Shown one piece after another: positions 56,076 to 64,000 of a DNA stretch of 64,000 nt (positions are counted from its first letter, which is position 1; each line of letters begins with the position of its first letter). Both the position numbers and the translations under genes were made by a program. The stretch is from Thalassoroseus pseudoceratinae (GTDB taxonomy: Bacteria; Planctomycetota; Planctomycetia; Planctomycetales; Planctomycetaceae). The stretch is taken from contig NZ_JAALXT010000002.1 in the NCBI RefSeq assembly GCF_011634775.1, positions 620,001 through 684,000 on the forward strand, written 5' to 3'. The notes beneath the pieces are model-generated. The model saw only the letters and a list, made by a program, of their open reading frames with translations, was not told the DNA's origin and ran no database searches.

Positions 56076-57332
56076 TCACGGTTTCTTCCGAGTGCTTTGA
56101 TGCTCCATCGTTTTAACATCGGTGGAGAGATTCCGTTTGTCATAGCGGTCGTGCGGTGGGAATATCACATCAGACACGAGCTGGCCCGCTACAATTGCTA
56201 CTGCCGTGAGGAACATTGTGGAAAGCAATCGAACACCAGCGGGAATGTCTTCGTGTAGCATAAAGTGAGCGACGCCCGTGAAGCCGAGACTTCCTGGAAC
56301 TAGCAAAATTAGAGCCGGCATCAGCATGACTGCGGCAGGCAGTTGCAATCGTTGCGAAAGTAACCGACTCGTCACACCAGCGACAACCGAAGCGATCGAA
56401 ACCGCCGCGAACGGACGCAAAAACTCGCCCACAATACGCAACGTCCCGTATCCGATCAGCGTGGAAATCAAGAGCCACAGAATGTCACGATATCGCGTCC
56501 GGAATAGCACTGCAAAAGATAGGCCGACAGGAATCATGACTCCGGCCGACGCCAGCAATGATGGTGTTTGAGGGGCAACAGAAGCTGGTATTGGCTGTAA
56601 CCCGGCAATGAATCCGGAGCCCATATAGACGCCAAACACTAGCGTCAGAAGCGTCGTCATGGCACCAGCGATCCGAGCTGAACCTGATGCAAGATTGTGT
56701 GTTGCTAGTTCGTTGATACTAATTGTCAGGTGCAGGCCCGGTACAAGCACGATCAAAGCTGACAATGCTGTGAGTTCGTAGTTGCCAGGTGCTAACCAAA
56801 CCTGCACCGCACACGTGACCGTACCAGATACAAACCCAGCAATGACATTGATGAGGTGTGTCGGATATTTGAGATACGACAATCCTAGTACTAGGGCACC
56901 GACGATTAGGCCGACAACAGACGCAGACACGACAACGGTCGCATTGCCACCGACCAGCACAGCGACGCACCCACCGGCAATACCATACGAAGTCAGTTGA
57001 AACGCGGACGAGTAGCTATTGGGCAGTGACCGAATTTCTTGCAGCTGACTCCATGCTTCTTCAACGGTGATACTCCGATCTAATATTGACTGTTGGAGTG
57101 CATAGAGTTCAGCGTACATCCCAAGGTTGGTGTCACCAGGGTAGACGCGAAGCAACCTTGTCCCTTGGGGTTCGTCATCGAACGTGGCAAAAAGTGCTGT
57201 CGGAGTTGAAAAGAATGTCGCCGGCTGTTCGAGCGCTGCGGCGACTAGTTCCATACGATCATCCAACTCATATGCTGGCGACCCGCTGGCATGAAGGCTT
57301 TTGGCGAGTTCAAGAATCAAATGCTTCGTCAC
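56076..57332 (-). CDS. ThrE/YjjP-family threonine/serine exporter
   Basis: A 418-residue inner-membrane protein. The N-terminal 100 residues form the cytosolic ThrE domain (LHASGSPAYELDDRMELVA, LLRVYPGDTNLGM). About ten membrane helices follow, for example TSYGIAGGCVAVLVGGNATVVVS and LSALIVLVPGLHLTISINEL. Threonine or serine export is the family role; here both the ThrE and the ThrE2-type halves are in one chain. The start is GTG at 57332. It is an isolated minus-strand gene. Confidence 0.88.
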   Translation of the reverse strand: MTKHLILELAKSLHASGSPAYELDDRMELVAAALEQPATFFSTPTALFATFDDEPQGTRLLRVYPGDTNLGMYAELYALQQSILDRSITVEEAWSQLQEIRSLPNSYSSAFQLTSYGIAGGCVAVLVGGNATVVVSASVVGLIVGALVLGLSYLKYPTHLINVIAGFVSGTVTCAVQVWLAPGNYELTALSALIVLVPGLHLTISINELATHNLASGSARIAGAMTTLLTLVFGVYMGSGFIAGLQPIPASVAPQTPSLLASAGVMIPVGLSFAVLFRTRYRDILWLLISTLIGYGTLRIVGEFLRPFAAVSIASVVAGVTSRLLSQRLQLPAAVMLMPALILLVPGSLGFTGVAHFMLHEDIPAGVRLLSTMFLTAVAIVAGQLVSDVIFPPHDRYDKRNLSTDVKTMEHQSTRKKP

Positions 57333-57507
57333 TACGATTTTTCTTTAGTGCGATTGCTGAATTGTCATGTCACCAATCATTGTGACGGAGGCACACTCTA
57401 TGTCCTCCAATAAACACACCAACGAGGAAACTGCAAATCGCGAACTCAGGACCCCAACTGTAAGACATTCGTGTTACTTGCGTGGGGGCCATTTAAGTGT
57501 TGATCGA

Positions 57508-58929
57508 CTATTTGGTTTTCCCGAGTGGGATCTCTAGTTGTGATGGTGCTGGCTGCATTTGGGATTGGTGTTCCAACACGAGTTTTTTGATTTTGTCGAT
57601 CACATCCGGATGCTCGTTTTGAATCGGATATTTTTCACTCGGGTCATGGTCAAGGTGATAGAGAATTGGTGGGTCGTGTTTTTTGGCTTGTCGTGGTTCG
57701 GAGCCATAGGATCCATGAGTGACAAAGTGAGCTTTCCAAGGTCCCATCCGCACCGCCATGAGTTGATAGCCTCGATAGTAGAATACGGCTTTCCTCGGGC
57801 TTGGTCCATTACCGACGAGCACGGGCGACAAGTCGACGCCGTCTACCACGCGATCCGTTGGGACGTCGGCACCTGCTAGTTTTAGGGACGTTGTATAGAT
57901 ATCCATGGTCGAACCAAGTTCCATGCTGACGGAACCGGCGGGAATGTGTTCTGGCCACCAGGCTAGTGTCGGTTCCCGCATGCCGCCTTCCCAGGTGGTG
58001 CCTTTCCCCTCGCGGAGTAGCCCCGCCGACCCGCCGTGCGTGTCGAAGACCAGCCACGGTCCATTGTCGCTACAGAACCAAACGAGTGTGTTGTCTGCCA
58101 ACCCGGTTTCGCGGAGTGTGTCTAACACTTGCCCAACGGACCAGTCAATTTCTTCCATCGCATCGCCATAGAGACCTCGCAAACTGGTGTCCGCAAATTC
58201 CCTGGATCGGAATAGCGGGACGTGCATCATGGAATGTGCCAAATAGACGAAGAACGGTCCGTCTTGATGCGACTTGATGAACTTGACTGCCTCATCGGTG
58301 TAACGTTTGGTGATGGTGTTTTGATCGGCGGGGCGTTCGATGATTTCCAGATCCCGCATCAACGGCACATTCCAGTATTCAACTTTGGGATCCCAGAAGG
58401 CCGCTCGGCCTCTTGGACCGACATCGTTCAGCCGATCCATGTCGTTTGAATAAGGAATCCCGAAGTAGGTATCGAAACCGTTGTTCGTCGGGAGAAATTG
58501 CGGAAGATGTCCGAGATGCCACTTCCCCACACACGCCGTTGCATAGCCAACGTCCTTGAGAGCCTCAGCGAACGTGACTTCATTTGCCGGGATACCACCA
58601 CCAGAATTCGGGAACAAAACTCGGCGTTTGTTGCTGCACATTCCGTTTCGAGCCGGAAGTCGCCCAGTCATCAAAGCCGCCCGGCTTGGCGTACACACGG
58701 GAGAGGCCGAATAGAACTGCGTGAGCTTCATCCCCTCGGCTGCCATACGATCGAGATTCGGCGTACGAATCGTTGGATGGCCAAAGCAACCGAGATCACC
58801 GTAGCCCAAATCGTCGCAGAAAATCACCACGACATTTGGCTTGGGTGGTTCGGCTGCGTTTGCGGCGAAAGTGAAGTTTGGCTCGGCGAATATGCAAAAC
58901 ATCATTAAGAGCATTGCAGTTCTAAGCAT
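57508..58929 (-). CDS. Arylsulfatase-type sulfatase, secreted
   Basis: A 473-residue sulfatase with a signal peptide (LRTAMLLMMFCIFAEPNFTFAANA). The metal strand is KPNVVVIFCDDLGYGDLGCFG, and the motif C-T-P-S-R (SASPVCTPSRAALMTGRLPARNGM) is the canonical formylglycine site. TLVWFCSDNGPWLV is the second metal strand. It closely follows the arylsulfatase A pattern and is the most canonical of the four in this window. An upstream start at 58983 is possible, but the ATG at 58929 gives the signal peptide. Confidence 0.95.
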   Translation of the reverse strand: MLRTAMLLMMFCIFAEPNFTFAANAAEPPKPNVVVIFCDDLGYGDLGCFGHPTIRTPNLDRMAAEGMKLTQFYSASPVCTPSRAALMTGRLPARNGMCSNKRRVLFPNSGGGIPANEVTFAEALKDVGYATACVGKWHLGHLPQFLPTNNGFDTYFGIPYSNDMDRLNDVGPRGRAAFWDPKVEYWNVPLMRDLEIIERPADQNTITKRYTDEAVKFIKSHQDGPFFVYLAHSMMHVPLFRSREFADTSLRGLYGDAMEEIDWSVGQVLDTLRETGLADNTLVWFCSDNGPWLVFDTHGGSAGLLREGKGTTWEGGMREPTLAWWPEHIPAGSVSMELGSTMDIYTTSLKLAGADVPTDRVVDGVDLSPVLVGNGPSPRKAVFYYRGYQLMAVRMGPWKAHFVTHGSYGSEPRQAKKHDPPILYHLDHDPSEKYPIQNEHPDVIDKIKKLVLEHQSQMQPAPSQLEIPLGKTK

Positions 58930-58990
58930 GTGTATGGGTGGCAGATGTTGATGGTAGTACACATTCCGCTCCAACGAGTGCAATTAGTAG

Positions 58991-59587
58991 TTAGGCCAGC
59001 TTGGAAGCTGCTTTCCCCAAGCTTTGAACATATATCTGGTAACGACAAGCTCTCGGGTTCGTACGTGCAATCGATCGCAAAAAACCTGCCGGAGACGTCT
59101 CCGATTTCGGAAGCGGTGTGGAACCAACAACTTTTTTCTTAAACGTCTCTTGGGAATGAGGAGAGGCATGGGCTACGGCATTTCGTATTGCAACGATTTG
59201 ACTGAGCTTCGATTTATCGTCATCGTCTAGTAGCGAAAACGGCAGTCCCTGGTTTAAGAACAATTGTGCTCGTTCGATTGTCCGGTTGATCGGTAGCCAG
59301 TCCAAGTACTTCTGTTTCTGCAGCACACAAGCCCGTAGCGTTTTTCTACTGCCTTGAAGTTGCGGCCGCCACATCTTGCGACGACATTTGTTATAGAGCA
59401 CGTAGAAAAACACTGACTCGAGCATATCCTCAAATGATACAACTGCCCGAAGAAACAAGCCTTCGTATAGCGTTTCTACATCTCGTTTACGAATTCTTCT
59501 TGATTCAAATTGGTCTTCGATGCGCGTTCGAGTTACTTCAAACCCTTCAATCTGCCGGGTAAACTTTTGTACGAAATTCTTGGACAT
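58991..59587 (-). CDS. HEPN-domain protein (RiboL-PSP-HEPN-like), DUF262 partner
   Basis: A 198-residue mostly helical protein. It has the HEPN motif R-N-A-V-A-H (IVAIRNAVAHASPHSQ, near residue 130) and the N-terminal helix LYEGLFLRAVVSFEDMLESVFFYVLYN typical of HEPN proteins that pair with DUF262 genes. HEPN domains are often RNases in toxin-antitoxin and abortive-infection systems. It starts 11 bases after the DUF262 stop, in the same direction. The pair lies in an AT-richer stretch, suggesting transfer. Confidence 0.8.
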   Translation of the reverse strand: MSKNFVQKFTRQIEGFEVTRTRIEDQFESRRIRKRDVETLYEGLFLRAVVSFEDMLESVFFYVLYNKCRRKMWRPQLQGSRKTLRACVLQKQKYLDWLPINRTIERAQLFLNQGLPFSLLDDDDKSKLSQIVAIRNAVAHASPHSQETFKKKVVGSTPLPKSETSPAGFLRSIARTNPRACRYQIYVQSLGKAASKLA

Positions 59588-59598
59588 AGGAATTCGTG

Positions 59599-60654
59599 TT
59601 AAGAGGCGATGTAGTCAATCGTTGTTCTACGGGAATTTGCCTGAGAAACTCTTCTCTCTGATGCTAGCAAGACATCACTTGGAGCAGTTCCAGCTGTGAT
59701 TTGAGATGCCTTTTCGACAAGATCATTCCATCTAGATTTCCTTATCGCAGTTGGCTTTTTACGGCGCAATGTCGATTCTATTCCAAAAGCATCACTGTAA
59801 ACTGCAGCAAAGATTGCGTAGAGGATTGTCTTTGAACTTGTTATTTCTGAACCTTCCTTGGGAAGTCGTGCACGCAGGTTGTCCAAGATCCATCGCAACC
59901 TGCTAATAACTTCTTCCTGCTCGGGAAACTCCTCGTCATAATCCTCGTAGTAGCGATCAATAACCTTCTTTTCGTTACTAGTTACACCATCCATGATGAA
60001 AATCATGAGCTCGCTTACAAATTCAACTTCGGCCATCCTTGCTATTGCAGATTCTGAGAACGTTTTCCAGTTTCGCCATAGGTCAAGATGTTCTGCAGCC
60101 AGCACGAACGCGCGGGTCTTGAATTCGCCAAAGTATTGTGCGTTGCGAAGCTCTTGATTATTGAGCTTGACACCTGTTGCATTCATTCGTGCGAATATTT
60201 CTAAGATATCCCTGTCATCCGTTTCCGAGGGGAATAGGTGCACCATGAATTGGTAGTCTAGTATTTGCTGCTGCATTTTGTCCGGCAATTCGAGGAATGT
60301 CTTCCCAGAAAACTCAGGGGTGTGCGTTCGGCTAAGTTTGAAGAAGTCTCCTTTCGCTTCATAGTCGTTCAAGGTTTGTGGGGCAACGTAGGATAAAATC
60401 GTTCGAATCCGTTGCTGGCCGTCTACGACTTCACGCACTGCCTTGAACGTACGTACATCTGCAGGTAGGTCACGTAAAATAATTGGTGGTATTGGAAGTC
60501 CTTTTAGAATACTATCCACCAGATAGGATTTGGCTCCTCTTGGCCATACTGAACGTCTCTGAAAACTCGGACTCAAGTTTAGCTCATCGTTTCTCTGCCA
60601 GTTTACAAAATCGCTTACTTTGTATTGGGTCCGGTGAATGTTCCATTTTTTCAT
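59599..60654 (-). CDS. DUF262-domain protein (GmrSD/ParB-like fold)
   Basis: A 351-residue protein with the DUF262 pattern: LSPSFQRRSVWPRGAKSYLVDSILKGLPIPPIIL and EVVDGQQRIRTIL, where the DGQQR motif is the ParB/Srx-like catalytic segment. A helical region follows with IFARMNATGVKLNNQELRNAQY, typical of the family. It lacks the DUF1524 nuclease half of full GmrSD, so the HEPN partner may supply the effector activity. The ATG at 60654 begins at the conserved block; the frame is open to 60741. Confidence 0.85.
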   Translation of the reverse strand: MKKWNIHRTQYKVSDFVNWQRNDELNLSPSFQRRSVWPRGAKSYLVDSILKGLPIPPIILRDLPADVRTFKAVREVVDGQQRIRTILSYVAPQTLNDYEAKGDFFKLSRTHTPEFSGKTFLELPDKMQQQILDYQFMVHLFPSETDDRDILEIFARMNATGVKLNNQELRNAQYFGEFKTRAFVLAAEHLDLWRNWKTFSESAIARMAEVEFVSELMIFIMDGVTSNEKKVIDRYYEDYDEEFPEQEEVISRLRWILDNLRARLPKEGSEITSSKTILYAIFAAVYSDAFGIESTLRRKKPTAIRKSRWNDLVEKASQITAGTAPSDVLLASERRVSQANSRRTTIDYIAS

Positions 60655-60950
60655 AGAAGACTCTATTTTACATAGGGGATTGTGTGAATGGGCTGCTATT
60701 CTCATCTGCGAGTTTAACAGAAGCAGTTGGACAATCGGCAAAAATCAGTGCTCGTATCCATTCACTTGGAATCGCACTTTTCTACACGTATCGTTAAACC
60801 GAATGAAACAACCTCACAACACATGTCAGTTATGCGGAATCGTGCGTATTTTTAGTTCAGGCTGTTTCCCGTCGAAATTTTGGCCTACTCCCTGAAATAT
60901 GCAATACCGAAAGAGAAACTGTTTTACAGTTTACGTTTAATCACATATTT
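60655..60950 (+). other. AT-rich intergenic region between DUF262 and nrfH
   Basis: About 295 bases, clearly AT-rich, with a divergent layout (DUF262 leftward, nrfH rightward). It contains the palindrome at 60916-60932 and no ORF of coding quality. Confidence 0.55.
60916..60932 (+). promoter_or_regulatory. Palindrome upstream of nrfHA, candidate operator
   Basis: AAACTGT (60916-60922), TTT and ACAGTTT (60926-60932) form a perfect 7-3-7 palindrome, 18 bases before the nrfH TTG start. It does not match the FNR consensus TTGAT-N4-ATCAA. A dimeric repressor or activator could bind here to control nitrite reduction; this is inferred from position and symmetry only. Confidence 0.55.
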
Positions 60951-61514
60951 TTGGGATTAACGAAGTTGGCTGATTCGGCTCCTGAACAACCACCACGTCC
61001 GCCGTTTTTTCGCGCGTTGTTTTCATCGTCAGCGGCAGCGATCGTGTTGTGTGTGCTGCTCGGGACACTTTCGGGCGTGGGAACATTCACGTTCGGCTAT
61101 GGTCAAGGAGCAAGCTATCTCAGTAACGATCCAAAGGGGTGTGCGAACTGTCATGTGATGCAGGAGTACTTCGATACTTGGCAGAACAGTAGCCATCATC
61201 ACGTCGCGGTTTGCAACGACTGTCATTTATCGCATCATCCGATCGGTAAATGGGTGACGAAAGCCGACAACGGATTCTTTCACTCGCTTGCCTTCACGCT
61301 GCAAAATTACGATGAACCCATTGAAATCAAACCGCGAAATCGGCGAGTGACTCAAAACGCGTGTCTTGATTGTCATCAGGATGTGGTACACGCCATGTTG
61401 CCCACTTCATCGGTGGGTGACGGATCACAGTACGAGACACAGTCCTGCGTGCATTGCCATTCCAATGTTGGTCACGCGTTTCACCCGATTTCTTCGCAGT
61501 CAGTTCGCGACTAG
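60951..61514 (+). CDS. nrfH: Cytochrome c nitrite reductase small subunit NrfH
   Basis: This 187-residue membrane-anchored quinol dehydrogenase passes electrons to NrfA. It has one N-terminal membrane helix (AAAIVLCVLLGTLSGVGTFTFGYG) and four heme-binding motifs: CANCH, CNDCH, CLDCH and CVHCH. No in-frame ATG exists; the start is TTG at 60951 or 60966, and the ribosome-binding site is weak. NrfA follows after 24 bases, so they form an operon. The role is nitrite ammonification or detoxification. Confidence 0.93.
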   Translation: MGLTKLADSAPEQPPRPPFFRALFSSSAAAIVLCVLLGTLSGVGTFTFGYGQGASYLSNDPKGCANCHVMQEYFDTWQNSSHHHVAVCNDCHLSHHPIGKWVTKADNGFFHSLAFTLQNYDEPIEIKPRNRRVTQNACLDCHQDVVHAMLPTSSVGDGSQYETQSCVHCHSNVGHAFHPISSQSVRD

Positions 61515-61538
61515 TCCATTTGTATTTCGGAGTCATTG

Positions 61539-63074
61539 ATGAGTTCCGCAGGCAGACCGACGCTTCGTTGGATGGCATTGTTGACGGTCGTGGTGTCTGT
61601 CGCCACGTTTGGTGTGACAGCATTGCTGATCAACATTTTTCAACGGAAGCAAGAGGCTCGTACGCCGACGGTGAAAGTCGTGGAAGTCACGGAAGCCACC
61701 ACGGATCCCAAGCCTTGGGGGCTCAATTATCCCGTGCAATACGAGACGTATCTACGAACTTCCGACAATGAATGGACCGACTATGGCGGCAATCACGCAT
61801 TGCCACCGAGCAAGTTGGAATCGGACCCGTGGTTGAAACGTCTCTACGCCGGTTATGCCTTTAGCATTGATTACCGCGAAGCCCGCGGGCATGGCCATAT
61901 GCTTTTTGATCAGGAAGTCACCAAACGGGTGACCGAAGTTCAGCAGGCGGGGGCGTGTCTGCATTGCCATGCGTCTATTATCCCGACGTACCGCCGGATT
62001 GGTCTGGAAGCGATGGGGCAAGAGGCCACTCCCGAGAGCATCGCGGATGGTTTTCATAAAGACGCCGTAATCGCGGGGTTCGAAGCAGTCAGTCAGAAGA
62101 AGTATGAAGAAGTGCATGCGGAACTTCTGAAAACACCGGACAGTTTCGGTAACCCGGCGGAGTTCAAAGATCCGCACATGGGAGACGCCCATCCGGTTTC
62201 ATGTGTGGATTGTCATGATCCGAAGACGATGACGATTCGCGTCACACGACCTGGCTTTTTCGAGGGGATTGCGAAACTCGCTGAAAGTGACGACCCGGTT
62301 CCTCACTTGCCGAGTATCCAAAAATGGCGGGATTCGGACCGATCAACCCCGTATGACCCCAATGAACTCGCGACCCGTCAGGAGATGCGGAGCTTCGTCT
62401 GTGGGCAGTGTCACGTTGAGTACTACTGTGCCAATAAGATGACGCTGACCTTTCCGTGGAGCAACGGTCTCAAAATGGAAGACTTGGAAGCCGAATGGGA
62501 GTCGACGCGATTCGAAGGGGACGAGCCATTCTACGATTATGTTCACAAAGAGACTGGCACGAAGGTGTTCAAGGCTCAACATCCCGAGTTTGAACTGTGG
62601 AGCCAAGGTATTCACGCGAGAGCCGGCGTGAGTTGCAGCGACTGTCACATGCCCTATGAAAAACAGGGAGCGACAAAGTTCAGCACGCACTGGGTTCGCA
62701 GTCCAATGCTCAATGTGAACCGTGCGTGTCAAGTTTGCCATCGTGTCCCCGAGAAGGAACTCGTCGCACGAGTTGAGACAATCCAAGATCGGACACGATC
62801 GTTGATTGATCGAGCGGCCGCTGCAATGACCGACATGCTGGACGCCATCATCGCGGCTCAGAAAGCCGGAGCGACCGAGGAAGAGTTGAAACCGATTCGT
62901 GACTTGCAACGCAAGGCGATGTGGCGGCTGGATTATATCAGTAGCGAGAACTCGAAAGGCTTTCATGCGGACCAAGAAGCCGCGCGGATTCTTGGCGAGT
63001 CCATTGACTACAGTCGCCAAGCTCAAGCCGCCGCCTACAAGTTGGTAGGCAAGTCGGATGAAGGCTCCGACTGA
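61539..63074 (+). CDS. nrfA: Cytochrome c nitrite reductase (ammonia-forming) NrfA
   Basis: A 511-residue pentaheme enzyme reducing nitrite to ammonium in the periplasm. It has an N-terminal membrane anchor or signal ([23 protein letters not shown]) and five CxxCH motifs: CLHCH, CVDCH, CGQCH, CSDCH and CQVCH. The first, catalytic-type heme uses CxxCH instead of the CxxCK of E. coli NrfA; a similar variant is known in some other bacteria. The active-site region GQCHVEYYC with the following KMTLTFPW fits the family. ATG 61539 has GGAG upstream. Some homologues end near the same C-terminal helix. Confidence 0.96.
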   Translation: MSSAGRPTLRWMALLTVVVSVATFGVTALLINIFQRKQEARTPTVKVVEVTEATTDPKPWGLNYPVQYETYLRTSDNEWTDYGGNHALPPSKLESDPWLKRLYAGYAFSIDYREARGHGHMLFDQEVTKRVTEVQQAGACLHCHASIIPTYRRIGLEAMGQEATPESIADGFHKDAVIAGFEAVSQKKYEEVHAELLKTPDSFGNPAEFKDPHMGDAHPVSCVDCHDPKTMTIRVTRPGFFEGIAKLAESDDPVPHLPSIQKWRDSDRSTPYDPNELATRQEMRSFVCGQCHVEYYCANKMTLTFPWSNGLKMEDLEAEWESTRFEGDEPFYDYVHKETGTKVFKAQHPEFELWSQGIHARAGVSCSDCHMPYEKQGATKFSTHWVRSPMLNVNRACQVCHRVPEKELVARVETIQDRTRSLIDRAAAAMTDMLDAIIAAQKAGATEEELKPIRDLQRKAMWRLDYISSENSKGFHADQEAARILGESIDYSRQAQAAAYKLVGKSDEGSD

Positions 63075-63322
63075 CAATCACGGATGGCTGACTCGTGCGT
63101 GACATTCGTGGAAGAATTGCCTGCGTTGGACCAACGAGTCGATGTCTTATTAAGCCCATCGACTCGCTTCAGACCAACCGGTCAACGCCGCTCGATTTCC
63201 GATAACGAGTGTCTCGGTTGCAGCGTTCTCGATCGCATTTTGGTGACGCAATTTCCACGCGGATTCTGTTCCAAGCGGGATGCCATCGCTTCACTGTCGA
63301 TGCGAACGAGAGTTGTTGCGTC

Positions 63323-64000
63323 TTACGAAGGCGGATTGCTCAGCAAGACATCTTCTAATTTCAAGTTGGACAGCACTTCCACTTGGCCGTCGGCAGTACG
63401 GCCGATGGTCACAGGGCGAAGCTCTTGCTGCTCGTCTTTAATGATCACGACCGTCGCTTGGTTGGGATGTGTGCGGGCGACGATTGACGACTCCGGAATC
63501 GTGACGGCATCCGGCAACGCCGGGATGGTGAGCGTCACGGAGCCGTACATCCCCGCGACGAGGTTGCCTTCGGTATTCGGGAGATCAATTTCCGCTCGCA
63601 TCGTGCGGGTGCGTCGATCTTGATGCTGAGCGACTCGGCAGATCTTTGCCTCAAGGGTTTGGCCGAGAAGCCCGTCCACCTGGACTTGCACCGATTGGCC
63701 GGACTGCACAAAGGGGACGTCGGGGTTGGGAATTCGCACGACGACTCGCATGTGATCCGTCCGGGCGATGCGGAACAGAGACTGTTTGGCCCCTGCAGTC
63801 GCGGGGCGAACGAATGCTCCACGATCGAAGTTTCGCTGAGTGACCACACCGTCGAACGGTGCTTTGATCGCAGTGAAACTACTCAGGACTTCCGCTCGGG
63901 CCAGTTCTGCTCGAGCAACACGAACGTCCGCTTCAGCGGCTTTTAGATCGGCTTCGGCTTGCTGGATGCGAGTGTCCAGGGCGACTAACTCCGCTTCGGC
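63323..64000 (-). CDS. RND efflux periplasmic adaptor (HlyD/MFP family), 5' truncated
   Basis: The C-terminal part of a membrane-fusion protein, about 225 residues in the window, reading in from the right edge. The visible part includes a coiled-coil alpha-hairpin (AEADLKAAEADVRVARAELA), the lipoyl-like segment FTAIKAPFDGVVTQRNFDRGAFVRP, and beta-barrel sequence (LFRIARTDHMRVVVRIPNPDVPFVQSGQ; GNLVAGMYGSVTLTIP). The family links an inner-membrane pump to an outer-membrane channel. The start lies beyond 64000. An antisense ORF at 63084-63623 is not a gene. Confidence 0.92.
   Translation of the reverse strand, partial: AEAELVALDTRIQQAEADLKAAEADVRVARAELARAEVLSSFTAIKAPFDGVVTQRNFDRGAFVRPATAGAKQSLFRIARTDHMRVVVRIPNPDVPFVQSGQSVQVQVDGLLGQTLEAKICRVAQHQDRRTRTMRAEIDLPNTEGNLVAGMYGSVTLTIPALPDAVTIPESSIVARTHPNQATVVIIKDEQQELRPVTIGRTADGQVEVLSNLKLEDVLLSNPPS

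Noticed and set aside
63084-63623. Plus-strand ORF of 179 codons overlapping the adaptor gene
   Set aside because: Antisense to the conserved membrane-fusion protein and without family resemblance.

Overview
The window looks like chromosomal DNA of a planctomycete, probably a Planctomycetaceae-type marine or freshwater member. The support is the gene content: four formylglycine-type sulfatases scattered among unrelated genes, a DUF1571 protein, a BBP7-like outer-membrane barrel protein, many secreted or lipoprotein-type proteins of unknown function, an NrfHA pair, and GTG/TTG starts. Base composition is moderately GC-rich apart from an AT-richer stretch near 59-61 kb. I found no rRNA or CRISPR array.

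Region 1 (1-11.98 kb) is a mobile element, or the right part of one. It begins inside an hsdR gene of a type I restriction system. An XRE-type repressor follows, then a string of small hypothetical genes separated by GC-rich hairpins and similar ribosome-binding leaders, an ASCH-domain protein, two small HTH (excisionase-like) proteins, a 908-aa RepB-type primase/helicase-like replication protein, a TubC_N-like small protein, and finally a tyrosine integrase. The integrase frame runs antisense through a tRNA-Ser(GCT) gene and its terminator, which marks the probable attachment site. Three small-gene spots in this element look like frameshift or nonsense lesions.

Region 2 (12-33 kb) is ordinary chromosome: a DUF1571 protein, scpB, a large GlnE-type adenylyltransferase carrying two internal ACT-like domains, a SulP transporter with a TAXI-type binding protein, a BBP7 barrel, a sulfatase, a glycosylasparaginase, a ThiE fused to Clp-N-like repeats, divergent clpC, and a second sulfatase.

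Region 3 (33-51.7 kb) holds cell-envelope and regulatory genes: a secretin, a cytochrome c'-like lipoprotein, a trypsin-like protease, a DUF3352-like secreted protein, DoxX, a pseudo-receiver beside a degenerate sigma-54-activator-like protein, a HEAT-repeat lipoprotein overlapping a STAS protein, a LOG-family protein, a TPR protein, a PAP2 phosphatase, proC and a third sulfatase.

Region 4 (51.7-64 kb) is more accessory: a heme-binding Tll0287-like protein, DinB, a CIA30/propeller protein, a CBS-like plus HEPN-like protein, a ThrE-type exporter, a fourth sulfatase, an AT-richer two-gene DUF262/HEPN unit resembling a defence or toxin-antitoxin module, nrfHA with an upstream palindrome, and a truncated RND membrane-fusion protein. 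The best candidates for new biology are the DUF262/HEPN pair with the nearby CBS-HEPN protein, the Clp-N/ThiE fusion, the ACT-containing GlnE, and the integrase-through-tRNA arrangement.
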